Source: Bacillota bacterium (lineage in GTDB: Bacteria > Bacillota > Desulfotomaculia > Desulfotomaculales > Pelotomaculaceae). Taken from it: 64,000 nucleotides of DNA. The DNA lies in assembly GCA_029555205.1 (NCBI GenBank), contig JAKPTB010000080.1:62001-126000 (forward strand), given 5' to 3'. The position numbers and the translations under genes were made by a program. This document shows positions 55,800-63,821 of the stretch, one piece after another; positions within the stretch are counted from its first letter, which is position 1, and each line of letters opens with the position of its first letter. The notes under the pieces are model-generated. The model made no database searches. It worked only from the letters and a program-made list of their open reading frames with translations, and was not told the origin of the DNA.

Positions 55800-55994
55800 T
55801 TATTCTGTATGGGCGATTTTTACATTGGCTTTATACTCCACCAGCCGCCCGTTTTCCACATTGGCAGTGAAATTTACAATCTCAACAGCAACAATGTTTT
55901 TCATTGAGCGTGACGCCTCGGATATGGCCGACTGTACGGCGCCCTTCCAGCTATCTGGAGATTCTCCCACAAGTTCGGATACTTTTACGTGCAC
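55800..55994 (-). CDS. Dodecin family flavin-binding protein
   Basis: The 64-residue protein matches dodecins: KVSELVGESPDSWKGAV, then SEASRSMKNI and EIVNFTANVENGRLVEYKANVKI. Dodecins form hollow dodecamers that store riboflavin or FMN. The start is GTG with AGGAGG 8 nt upstream. It stands between sigF and spoVAEA, an unusual place, and has its own terminator. Confidence 0.9.
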   Translation of the reverse strand: MHVKVSELVGESPDSWKGAVQSAISEASRSMKNIVAVEIVNFTANVENGRLVEYKANVKIAHTE

Positions 55995-56074
55995 CCCACA
56001 TACCTCCTTTGGTGTTCAAGTATCTTTATTATGCATCGGAATCGGTTTATTATACCAATTTCTGTTCTTTCAAA

Positions 56075-56105
56075 AATAAAAGCCCTGCTCCGGACTTTAG
56101 GGCTT
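56075..56105 (-). terminator. Terminator at the end of sigF
   Basis: AAGCCCT (56080-56086) and AGGGCTT (56099-56105) form a 7-bp stem with a 12-nt loop, followed on the minus strand by a T-rich tail (TTATTTTTG). The stem overlaps the sigF stop codon. Confidence 0.8.
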
Positions 56106-56886
56106 AACCATTTTCCATTAAGGACTTGATTTTAATCAGGGCCTGTCTTTCCAGACGGGATACTTGAACCTGGGAAAGCCCCAATTTGGCCGCGATAACC
56201 GACTGAGTTTTATCCTCAAAGAAACGCCAGATAATTATTAACCGGTCCCTCTCCGGGAGTTTTTGCAGGATCTCATTGATCGAGATGCTTTCCAGCCACG
56301 GAAGATCTCCATCCTCTTCACCTTTAAGCTGATCCAGGAGATAAATGGGGTCGCCATCGTCCTGATGAAGAGTTTCATAGATAGAAGTGGGTGCCTGGGC
56401 AGCTTCCAGGGCATTCACCACTTCCTCCCGGTTCAGGGAGAGTTCTGCAGCGATCTCCCCCACGGATGGTTCCCTGCCTAGCCGCGCCGTCAGGATTTCC
56501 CGGACCTGCTGAATTTTATATGCAAGTTCCTTCACCGAGCGGCTGACCTTCACCGGGTTATCATCCCTTAAAAATCTCCGGATCTCGCCCACGATCATCG
56601 GCACGGCGTAAGTTGAAAACTTTACGTCATAATTAAGGTCAAATTTATCAATGGCCTTCATCAAACCAATACAGCCTATCTGGAAGAGATCTTCCAGCTC
56701 ATAACCGCGGTTTTGAAACCGTTTAACAAGATTGAACACCAGCTTTAAGTTGCAGTTAACCAGCTTATCCCTGGCCAGAGTATCTCCCGCCTTGGCCTTT
56801 TTCAGCAGTTCTTTGATTTCGGGATCCTTCAACAGGGGAAAGCGGGGCAGGTTCATGTCAACCAACCTGCTGCTCATTTTTTTCAT
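56104..56886 (-). CDS. sigF: Forespore sigma factor SigF
   Basis: The 260-residue sigma-70 family protein contains region 2 (NLVKRFQNRGYELEDLFQIG, near 50-70), region 3 and region 4 with a helix-turn-helix (QSVIAAKLGLSQVQVSRLER). Order after spoIIAA and spoIIAB identifies sigma F, the first forespore-specific sigma. The start used is the first ATG (MKKMSSR); the fourth residue is also Met. spoIIAB ends 7 bp upstream. Confidence 0.96.
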   Translation of the reverse strand: MKKMSSRLVDMNLPRFPLLKDPEIKELLKKAKAGDTLARDKLVNCNLKLVFNLVKRFQNRGYELEDLFQIGCIGLMKAIDKFDLNYDVKFSTYAVPMIVGEIRRFLRDDNPVKVSRSVKELAYKIQQVREILTARLGREPSVGEIAAELSLNREEVVNALEAAQAPTSIYETLHQDDGDPIYLLDQLKGEEDGDLPWLESISINEILQKLPERDRLIIIWRFFEDKTQSVIAAKLGLSQVQVSRLERQALIKIKSLMENG

Positions 56887-56893
56887 CTCCTGA

Positions 56894-57343
56894 CTACTGC
56901 TCCCGATTAATGGGCGCCGTTCCGGAGCCGGCCCGCTTGCTCATGATGATTTTTGTCCCCTGTCCGGGGGTTGAGTCCACCTGGAAGCTGTCCATAAAAG
57001 ACTGGATAAACACAAAGCCCAGGCCGAGGCGTTCGGAGTCTGTGGAAAATGCCGGCTCAAGGGCTTTATTGATATCTTTAATGCCCTTGCCTTCGTCTTC
57101 TATTCTTAATTCCAGGCTGTCAGTGGTTAAAGCGGCCTGGATTCTGATTAACCTGTCTGGAAGATTCCCGTAACCATGAATGATGGAATTGCCCACCGCT
57201 TCGGAAACAGCCACTTTGATTTCCTCCAGGTCGGAAAGGGTAAAGTCAAGCTGGGAGGCAAAAGCCGCCACCGTTACCCTGGCGAAAGCTACATTGGCCG
57301 GAATGCTTAAAAATTCCAGTTTCATCTGGTTAATATATTTCAC
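56894..57343 (-). CDS. spoIIAB: Anti-sigma F factor SpoIIAB
   Basis: SpoIIAB is a serine kinase that holds sigma F and phosphorylates SpoIIAA. The 149 residues show the HATPase motifs: EAVGNSIIHGYG (N box), EDEGKGI (G1) and GLGFVFIQSFMD (G2). GTG start with GGAGG 8 nt upstream, directly joined to the spoIIAA stop (TAAGTG). Confidence 0.96.
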   Translation of the reverse strand: MKYINQMKLEFLSIPANVAFARVTVAAFASQLDFTLSDLEEIKVAVSEAVGNSIIHGYGNLPDRLIRIQAALTTDSLELRIEDEGKGIKDINKALEPAFSTDSERLGLGFVFIQSFMDSFQVDSTPGQGTKIIMSKRAGSGTAPINREQ

Positions 57344-57703
57344 TTAAAGCCCCTCCCTAACCGGTTTCACCATTGCTTCGGACTCGCTTGATAATTCATC
57401 CATAATCCTGAAGAGCCCGGACAATTCTAAAATTCTGCGCACCTGGGGTTGGGGAGAAACAAGCATAACTTTACCGCCGTTTTTTGACACCCGCTTGTAG
57501 CGGCCCAGCAGGACTCCCAGGCCGGAACTGTCGATAAAACTCACCCCGGCCAGGTTGATAACCAGGTTTCTGACCGGTTCCCGGTCCAGGGCCTGCTCAA
57601 GGGCGTTGCGAAGATGTTCGGCAGCGCCAAGATCCAGTTCGCCCCTTAGCCTGATGAAGAGTGTTTCCTGCTTTCTTTCAAGATCCAAGAGCACAGGCGT
57701 CAT
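57344..57703 (-). CDS. spoIIAA: Anti-anti-sigma factor SpoIIAA
   Basis: The 119-residue STAS protein has the phosphorylation loop FIDSSGLGVLLGRYK; S59 aligns with the phosphorylated Ser. Unphosphorylated SpoIIAA frees sigma F after septation. ATG with AAGGAAAGG just upstream. First gene of the operon, with a promoter 38 bp upstream. Confidence 0.96.
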   Translation of the reverse strand: MTPVLLDLERKQETLFIRLRGELDLGAAEHLRNALEQALDREPVRNLVINLAGVSFIDSSGLGVLLGRYKRVSKNGGKVMLVSPQPQVRRILELSGLFRIMDELSSESEAMVKPVREGL

Positions 57704-57740
57704 CCTTTCCTTTTAGTTAATTGTTTATCCATCCTGCTAA

Positions 57741-57769
57741 ATCTTACCAAATTTATGGAAAAAAGGCAA
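57741..57769 (-). promoter_or_regulatory. Promoter of the spoIIA operon
   Basis: On the minus strand TTGCCT (57764-57769) and TAAGAT (57741-57746) are separated by 17 bp, a fair sigma-A-type promoter. In Bacillus this operon is driven by sigma H. A sigma-H -35-like ACAGGATTA lies just upstream but has no matching -10. Confidence 0.5.
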
Positions 57770-57821
57770 GCTTGCAGGAATTAATCCTGTAAAACACCCG
57801 GCAAAAAAAACGACAGGTACA

Positions 57822-57870
57822 GCGGGTCTTGACCGGAACAACACTTAAAGGTCTGTTGTCCCGGTCCCGC
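57822..57870 (-). terminator. Long imperfect hairpin after dacF
   Basis: GACCGGAACAAC (57831-57842) and GTTGTCCCGGTC (57855-57866) pair with one mismatch, and outer GCGGG/CCCGC bases extend the stem. A run of eight T follows about 25 nt further on the minus strand. It lies between dacF and spoIIAA and probably ends dacF transcripts. Confidence 0.5.
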
Positions 57871-57964
57871 AGTTGCGCCTGTTTCCATTTAGCAGTTCTT
57901 TTTCCGGCAGGAAAGCCTTTGTTGCGGGCCTTCTCCCTGTAAAAACGTACAATACCTGAGATGC

Positions 57965-59152
57965 TTAATAGACGCTGTCGATTACTCTTTTCATTTGTTG
58001 AAGAATACTTGACTTTGATACATCCTGTCCGGCAACCAGTTTAACCCTGAGTACTTCCTGCCCTTCCTTTGTTACAATGTAAGCTCCGATTTCCTGTCCT
58101 TTTGTCACCGGTGCATTAATAAAGTCCGGCACTTCAATTACGGGCTCGAATCCTTTTTCTTCACCCCTGGGAACTACAACGCTGACCCTGTCCAGGGTCA
58201 GGGCATCAACGGTTTCTGCTGAACCCTTGCCCACCTTGACGGTACCTACTTTTGCTCCCCGGTCGGCAATATTTACAGCCCTGTAACGGGCAAAGCCAAA
58301 ATCATATATTTTCATGGACTCCCGGAAATGACTTTGGGGTTCCTCAGTGCCAAGAACCACGCAAATTAACCTCAAGCCATCTCTTTCAGCTGAAGAAGCA
58401 AGGCAGTATTTTGCGCTTTCTGTCCACCCGGTTTTGCCTGCATCAGCGCCGTTGTACCACCAGAGCAGTTTGTTGGTGTTCCAGAGTTTAAAGGCGCCCC
58501 CCCGCAAATCGTACTCCTTCATAGCGGTAATCTTCCGGAAGAGCTGGTTTTTCAGCCCCTCCCTCAAGATTATAGCCAGATCATAAGCGCTGGTATAATG
58601 ATTTTCTGCAGTAAGCCCGTGACAATTTACGAAATTAGTGTTTGTCAGGCCCAGTTCCTTTGCTTTATCATTCATGTCCTGAACAAAGGCTTCTTCACTA
58701 CCGGCAATGTGCTCGGCTACAGCCACACTGGCGTCGTTGGCCGACTGCAGGCCGATGGCCAGCAATAAATCCCACAGACTCATCTCTTCACCCGGTTCCA
58801 GATAAATCTGCGAGCCGCCCATTTCCCAGGCGTTTTCACTGGTGACAACGCTGTCGGACAGTTTAAAACTTCCTTCTTCAACTGCTTCCGTAGCAAGCAG
58901 GAGGGTCATCAGTTTTGTAACGCTGGCCATGGGCAGCCGCTTATGTGCTTCCTTTTCATAAATAAGCCTGCCGGTGACCGGTTCCATAAGCACGGCTGCT
59001 TCAGCTGTGGTTTCCGGTGCCCCGGGAGCTTTAATTCTGATCTCTTCCCTTGCCTTTTCCGGCTCCGGAGCGGCCCAGACCCCCTCTACCGGCGCAAAAC
59101 CAAGGAAAAAAACAAACAGGAAGAAAAGGAGCAAGCTTTTTTTCCAAGACAT
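57965..59152 (-). CDS. dacF: D-alanyl-D-alanine carboxypeptidase DacF
   Basis: This low-molecular-weight penicillin-binding protein trims peptidoglycan peptides; DacF adjusts spore cortex cross-linking. The 395 residues have a signal peptide (about 1-28), the SxxK serine S77-K80 (SVTK), SAN at 137-139, KTG at 240-242, and a C-terminal PBP5-like domain with an amphipathic end. The ATG at 59152 has GGAGG 7 nt upstream; the frame is open 8 codons further. It precedes spoIIAA as in Bacillus. Confidence 0.95.
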   Translation of the reverse strand: MSWKKSLLLFFLFVFFLGFAPVEGVWAAPEPEKAREEIRIKAPGAPETTAEAAVLMEPVTGRLIYEKEAHKRLPMASVTKLMTLLLATEAVEEGSFKLSDSVVTSENAWEMGGSQIYLEPGEEMSLWDLLLAIGLQSANDASVAVAEHIAGSEEAFVQDMNDKAKELGLTNTNFVNCHGLTAENHYTSAYDLAIILREGLKNQLFRKITAMKEYDLRGGAFKLWNTNKLLWWYNGADAGKTGWTESAKYCLASSAERDGLRLICVVLGTEEPQSHFRESMKIYDFGFARYRAVNIADRGAKVGTVKVGKGSAETVDALTLDRVSVVVPRGEEKGFEPVIEVPDFINAPVTKGQEIGAYIVTKEGQEVLRVKLVAGQDVSKSSILQQMKRVIDSVY

Positions 59153-59252
59153 TAGAATACCTCCGTTCATTTTCAAACTAAAAAAATAACAGTTGTTTTG
59201 TATTATGTTTCCGAGCTTTAAAGTTATGCATTGGCTGGTTTAATACCAAAAA

Positions 59253-59275
59253 GCGCCTGATCAAAGATCAGGCGC
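59253..59275 (-). terminator. Terminator after pdp
   Basis: GCGCCTGATC and GATCAGGCGC form a perfect 10-bp stem with a 3-nt loop, followed on the minus strand by five T. It lies 62 bp past the pdp stop. Confidence 0.9.
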
Positions 59276-59337
59276 AAAGAGCTTTAGAATTGCTGAAACA
59301 AAAACCTGGCCGGGACGGCCCGGCTGCAGTTTTTTCC

Positions 59338-60639
59338 TTATTGAATTACTTCATGCACGTAAGTAAGCGGGGCCGGCTCGATGTCACTAAAGGTATAGGC
59401 GTTTTGTAAAGCAGCCCCTGCCTCCTGGTGTTCAGCAAGGTTTGTGTGCATGATACAGATTGTCTCCCCCTCCTTGACCCTGTCCCCAATTTTTTTGACT
59501 ACAGTTACGCCGGCAGAGTAATCGACGGGTTCATCTATTCTCTTTCTTCCCGCCCCCAGGAGCATTGAGGCCATTCCTACGGCTTCAGCATTAATGGCTG
59601 TTACGTAGCCTCCGGCAGGGGCTTCAACTGCTACATGGTATTTGGCCCGGGGAAGCCTGCCGGGGTTGTCCAGAACCTCCGGGTCCCCGCCTTGAATTTT
59701 AACCAGCTTCTTAAAGTATTGGAAGGCTGAACCGGAATCAATCAACCTGGTCAGTTCCCGGGAAGCAGTGGGCAGGTCGTTATAAGCCCCGCCCAGGACA
59801 GTCATATGTGCAGCCAGGGTGAGGGCCACAGCGGTTAAGTCCCGGGCCCCCCTGCCCTGCAGGAACTCCGCTGCCTCCCTTACCTCACTGGCATTGCCCA
59901 CCTCATGGCCTAAAGGCTGACTCATATCCGTAATAACGGCAACGGTTTTTTTGTTCAGAGATTTACCGAGCTCAACCATCACCCGGGCCAGTTCCCTGGC
60001 TCTGTCCAGAGACTTCATAAATGCGCCTGAACCGGCCTTAACGTCCAGAACGATAGCGTCAGCTCCCGAGGCAATTTTTTTGCTCATCACCGATGCGGCG
60101 ATCAGGGGCACGCTGTCCACCGTAGCTGTAACATCCCGTAAAGCATAGATCATTTTATCGGCAGGGGTTAAATCTGCGCTCTGTCCTGCAACAGCCATCT
60201 TATAGGTGTTGACATTATGAATAAACTCGGCCCTGGAAAGGTTTGTTCTGAATCCTTCGATGGCTTCCAGTTTATCGATGGTGCCTCCTGTGTGGCCCAG
60301 GCCTTTTCCGGACATTTTAGCCACCGGTATACCGGCGGAGGCAACCAGGGGGATAATAATCAAACTTACCTTATCTCCAACGCCGCCGGTGGAATGCTTG
60401 TCCACCTTAATCCCTTCAATCCCGGATAAATCAATACGTTCACCCGAATTGACGAGGGCAAGGGTCAGGGCGGCTGTTTCTTCCTGGTTCATGCCCTGAA
60501 AGTAGATGGCCATTAACAGGGCCGACATCTGATAATCGGGGATTTGGCCGCAGGTGTATCCTTTGACGATAAAGTCAATTTCAGCACGGCTCAAGGCTAA
60601 GCCCAGCTTTTTCTTTTGGATCAGGTCAACCATTCTCAT
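59338..60639 (-). CDS. pdp: Pyrimidine-nucleoside phosphorylase
   Basis: The enzyme splits thymidine/uridine with phosphate. The 433 residues show KHSTGGVGDK (phosphate loop, about 80-90), the SGKGLGHTGGTIDKLE signature and DVKAGSGAFMK. A GTG upstream overlaps the ribosome-binding site, so the ATG at 60639 is preferred. It forms a nucleoside salvage unit with deoB, whose end overlaps the upstream frame. Confidence 0.95.
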   Translation of the reverse strand: MRMVDLIQKKKLGLALSRAEIDFIVKGYTCGQIPDYQMSALLMAIYFQGMNQEETAALTLALVNSGERIDLSGIEGIKVDKHSTGGVGDKVSLIIIPLVASAGIPVAKMSGKGLGHTGGTIDKLEAIEGFRTNLSRAEFIHNVNTYKMAVAGQSADLTPADKMIYALRDVTATVDSVPLIAASVMSKKIASGADAIVLDVKAGSGAFMKSLDRARELARVMVELGKSLNKKTVAVITDMSQPLGHEVGNASEVREAAEFLQGRGARDLTAVALTLAAHMTVLGGAYNDLPTASRELTRLIDSGSAFQYFKKLVKIQGGDPEVLDNPGRLPRAKYHVAVEAPAGGYVTAINAEAVGMASMLLGAGRKRIDEPVDYSAGVTVVKKIGDRVKEGETICIMHTNLAEHQEAGAALQNAYTFSDIEPAPLTYVHEVIQ

Positions 60640-60640
60640 C

Positions 60641-61846
60641 TTAAGAGTCACCCCTCAAAGATCCGGGGCAGTTCCGGCAAACCTGTGGCCAGAAACTTTT
60701 TCCCGTTGGGAAGCGGAGGCCGAAGCTCTCAGCAATTGTAGCGGCCACATCAGTAAAGGAGTCCCTTGTGCCCAGGTTGCCTCCGGCCTGCAGGGTTTTC
60801 CCGTATACCAGCAGAGGCACGTATTCCCTGGAGTGGTCCGTGGAAGGGGTTGTCGGGTCACAGCCGTGATCCGCCGTGATTATTATAACATCGTTTTTCT
60901 GCAAGGCATCGTTCAGAAGGGGCAGCATCCCGTCAAACTCTTCCAGAGCTTCGGCGTAGCACCGGGGATTGTTACGGTGGCCGTAAAGCATGTCAAAATC
61001 AATGAAATTTACAAAAATCAAGCCCCAGGTTCCGGAGCGTATTTGTTTCAAGGTTTGTTCCATCGTGTCCCGGTTTCCTTTGGTGGGATAGGACGCTGTG
61101 ATCCCTTCCCCGGCGAAAATATCGCTGATTTTACCTATTGCTGTAACGGGAATCCGGTTTTCCTGGAGCAGGCTCAGCACTGTTTGAGCGGGAGGCTTTA
61201 GAGAAAAATCATGACGGTTGCCGGTTCTGTAAAAAGAACCGGGCTCTCCATCGAAAGGCCTGGCAATAACCCTCCCCACGGCATGCTCACCTGTCAGCAT
61301 ATTCCTGGCAATCCGGCATATTTCATACAATTCTTTTAAGGGGATCACCTTTTCATGGGCGGCTACCTGGAACACGCTGTCAGCGGAAGTATAAACAATG
61401 GGGTACCCTGTTTCCATGTGCCTTTCGCCAAGCTCGTCGATAATGGCTGTGCCCGAGGCAGTTTTGTTGCCCAGAACCCTGCGCCCGATTGCTTCTTCAA
61501 AGGGTCGGATGATTTCCGGGGGAAAGCCATGGGGATAGACCGGAAAGGGACGCTCCAGGATCAGTCCCGCCAGCTCCCAGTGGCCTGTTGTGGTGTCCTT
61601 GCCGGCTGACCTCTGGCTCATTTTACCATAAAATGCCATTGGTTTTTGAGCCGGGGCTACCCCTGCCAGAGGCAAAATATTTCCCAGGCCCAGGCTTTCC
61701 AGGTTGGGCAGGTTCAGTCCCCCCACAGCCCGTGCTGTGTTGCCCAGGGTGTTGCTCCCGCTATCCCCGTATTTAGCGGCATCGGGCAGTTCCCCTGCGC
61801 CGACGCTGTCCAGTACTAATAGAATTATCCTTTTGGTATCCAGCAA
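60641..61846 (-). CDS. deoB: Phosphopentomutase
   Basis: DeoB interconverts ribose/deoxyribose 1- and 5-phosphates. The 401-residue alkaline-phosphatase-fold protein has [14 protein letters not shown] at the N-terminus, the metal/phosphate-site [10 protein letters not shown] (about 83-92) and TADHGCDPT near 325. The TTG at 61846 follows AGGAGG by 5 nt; an upstream GTG overlaps that site. A C-terminal extension with two Cys (CRNC) is unusual. Confidence 0.95.
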   Translation of the reverse strand: MLDTKRIILLVLDSVGAGELPDAAKYGDSGSNTLGNTARAVGGLNLPNLESLGLGNILPLAGVAPAQKPMAFYGKMSQRSAGKDTTTGHWELAGLILERPFPVYPHGFPPEIIRPFEEAIGRRVLGNKTASGTAIIDELGERHMETGYPIVYTSADSVFQVAAHEKVIPLKELYEICRIARNMLTGEHAVGRVIARPFDGEPGSFYRTGNRHDFSLKPPAQTVLSLLQENRIPVTAIGKISDIFAGEGITASYPTKGNRDTMEQTLKQIRSGTWGLIFVNFIDFDMLYGHRNNPRCYAEALEEFDGMLPLLNDALQKNDVIIITADHGCDPTTPSTDHSREYVPLLVYGKTLQAGGNLGTRDSFTDVAATIAESFGLRFPTGKSFWPQVCRNCPGSLRGDS

Positions 61847-61937
61847 AAGCACCTCCTTGCTGTAGTTGCAGGAAAGGGTCCAAGGTGGGATAACAGGCTT
61901 TCAAACAAAAGAATAGCTTCAGGTAGTCCTAAACCGG

Positions 61938-62825
61938 TTAGGCCCGGGGGTGGGTGCGGTCGTAAACCTCCCTGAGCTTTTTCCGGGTTAAGTGAGTATA
62001 AATCTGTGTTGTACTGATATCGGCATGTCCCAGCAGTTCCTGGACGGAGCGGATATCTGCTCCATTTTCCAGCAGGTGGGTAGCGAAGGAATGCCTCAAG
62101 GTATGCGGTGTTATCCTGGCTTCGATTTTTGCTTTAGCAGCATATTTTTTGATAATTTTCCAAAAACCCTGCCGTGTCAACCTGCCTCCGTGCTGGTTGA
62201 CGAATAGCGCTGGTGTTTTGCCTGGCTTAACTAGTTTACACCTTCCCCGTTCCAGGTATTCGGTGAGGTAACGGGCGGCCACGTCACCAAGGGGCACTAT
62301 CCTCTCTTTGGAACCCTTGCCGGAACATCGAATATATTTGTTTTGCAGGCTGAGCTGCTCCAGGTTTAAGGAGACAAGTTCCGAGACCCTGATTCCCGTA
62401 GCATAGAGCAGTTCCAGCATTGCTTTATCGCGGAGGCCGGCCGGTTCCCCCGGGCGCGGCTGGTTCAGCAAGAGATCAACTTCCTGCACCGACAGCACCC
62501 TGGGTAGCTTTTGGGGCAGTCTTGGTGTGTCCAGATCAGAAGAGGGATCTTTGGAAAGGTTTCCTTCGGCTACGGCATAGCGGTAAAAGGACTTGACGGC
62601 TGCAAGGTGGCGCGCTATGGTTGCAGGTGATTTGCCGCTGACCTGGAGCTGAAAAAGGTAGGACATAATGAAATCCTTGTTCGTCCCTTTTATGTTATGT
62701 AGATTATATTTACGACAGAAGGCTAGATAACCGGTCAGGTCCGTCCGGTAGGAGATAATTGTATTACTGGCAAGCCCCCGCTCCACGGCAAGATGATTCA
62801 GAAAATCATGCAAAATTTTTTCCAT
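61938..62825 (-). CDS. xerD: Tyrosine recombinase XerD
   Basis: The partner of XerC at dif; 295 residues. Catalytic residues are R146, K173, H241, R244, H267 and Y276, all present. Its place between deoB and spoIIM equals that of ripX/xerD in Bacillus. Confidence 0.95.
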   Translation of the reverse strand: MEKILHDFLNHLAVERGLASNTIISYRTDLTGYLAFCRKYNLHNIKGTNKDFIMSYLFQLQVSGKSPATIARHLAAVKSFYRYAVAEGNLSKDPSSDLDTPRLPQKLPRVLSVQEVDLLLNQPRPGEPAGLRDKAMLELLYATGIRVSELVSLNLEQLSLQNKYIRCSGKGSKERIVPLGDVAARYLTEYLERGRCKLVKPGKTPALFVNQHGGRLTRQGFWKIIKKYAAKAKIEARITPHTLRHSFATHLLENGADIRSVQELLGHADISTTQIYTHLTRKKLREVYDRTHPRA

Positions 62826-62918
62826 TCTTTCGGCCTACCTCCCGCTTCAACAAAAAAAGAGCCTGGTTAATAGACTCTACTTCCACATTTAACTAAGGTT
62901 ATCCTTTTTGTTCCTGGA

Positions 62919-63563
62919 CTAAAACACAAAACTGGCGGCCAGCTTGACCAGAAAGGGTGTCAGGTATACTTCCACCAGTCCGGCTAAAAGGGCCATGAGA
63001 GTTAAAAAGGCCATGAAACCACTGTAAATGAGAAAGCTGGGCCAGATTACAACCCTGGAGTTGAAAAACCGTCTGCCCAGGAGCAGGGCAAAGGACAGGG
63101 AAGCCACGCCTCCCAGCAGCAGTGCCGGCATGAAAATAATATTTTGAGGCAGGATTGCCGCGCAGGAAAGGATTACTCCCTGGATGTTTTTTTGCCACCC
63201 CAAAAAAACGATGGAGAATCCGAGCACGAAACCCCGGGTAAAAATCAAAATCAGGATAACCGGGATGCCAATGATGGTAAGACCAAGAAAATATATTGCA
63301 GCAATTAGAAAAAGGTCGTTGTACAGGGCAGATTTCATAGCTGCAGCCGGTTCTGTTTCTATGAGCGCCGCCTGTTCCAGGAAGCGATCCAGATAGAGGC
63401 TGAGTTCCTGGAGTTCACCTGCCTGCAGCTTATATACTTCCAGTGTGCCTGCGGTGAGTCCCAGGGCAAAAACAAACAGGATGATTAAATAAGCAGGCCA
63501 GTTATATCTTAGGGAATTAGCCCAAAAACCTTTAAACCTGTGAGACAACTCCACCCCCCCCAA
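62919..63563 (-). CDS. spoIIM: Stage II sporulation protein M
   Basis: SpoIIM belongs to the DMP machine that thins septal peptidoglycan and drives engulfment. The 214-residue membrane protein has about five hydrophobic segments and a GFVLGFSIVFLGW core. The start is uncertain: TTG (63563), GTG (63554) or TTG (63548) all follow a G-rich stretch. Confidence 0.92.
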   Translation of the reverse strand: MGGVELSHRFKGFWANSLRYNWPAYLIILFVFALGLTAGTLEVYKLQAGELQELSLYLDRFLEQAALIETEPAAAMKSALYNDLFLIAAIYFLGLTIIGIPVILILIFTRGFVLGFSIVFLGWQKNIQGVILSCAAILPQNIIFMPALLLGGVASLSFALLLGRRFFNSRVVIWPSFLIYSGFMAFLTLMALLAGLVEVYLTPFLVKLAASFVF

Positions 63564-63619
63564 CTCCCCCCTCTAATTCTTATGGATTGTCCCCGCCTTT
63601 TATGACTTCCGGTATGATT

Positions 63620-63634
63620 TGTCCAGACTGGACA
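63620..63634. promoter_or_regulatory. Perfect palindrome upstream of the mciZ-like gene
   Basis: TGTCCAG-A-CTGGACA is a perfect 7-bp inverted repeat around one base. It lies 56 bp before the small plus-strand gene and in the upstream region shared with spoIIM. It is followed by an ATATT that matches part of the sigma-E -35 element. The binding protein is unknown. Confidence 0.5.
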
Positions 63635-63689
63635 TATTTTAATGGAGAGGGTAAAAAAGGATGAGTTATAAGGAGGATGGAGATTGAGG

Positions 63690-63821
63690 ATGATCAGAGT
63701 ATATGCCCGGGCGAACGGTATTTTTATCTGCGGGAAAATAAGAGAAGTCCGGCGGCTGCTGCAGTTTTATGCCTGCAGGTACCGGACTGTGCAGGAACTC
63801 ATTGTAAATCAGGTTCATTAA
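63690..63821 (+). CDS. mciZ: MciZ-like inhibitor of FtsZ ring formation
   Basis: A 43-codon ORF starts at ATG with GGAG 7 nt upstream. Its core, NGIFICGKIREVRRLLQFY, aligns with the Bacillus MciZ core (as I recall it) at the G..G K..E.R..L..Y positions, and later V and I also match. The Arg at residue 21 matches the Arg important for FtsZ binding in Bacillus. MciZ is a roughly 40-residue mother-cell peptide that caps FtsZ filaments during sporulation. It lies beside spoIIM, near where mciZ is found in Bacillus. Its stop overlaps that of the convergent peptidase gene. Confidence 0.7.
   Translation: MIRVYARANGIFICGKIREVRRLLQFYACRYRTVQELIVNQVH

Noticed and set aside
57704-57800. Sigma H promoter of spoIIA
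   Set aside because: An ACAGGATTA -35-like element exists, but no GAAT -10 at the right distance; a sigma-A-type pair fits better.
63620-63634. LexA box
   Set aside because: The palindrome lacks the GAAC-N4-GTTC core of Firmicute LexA sites.
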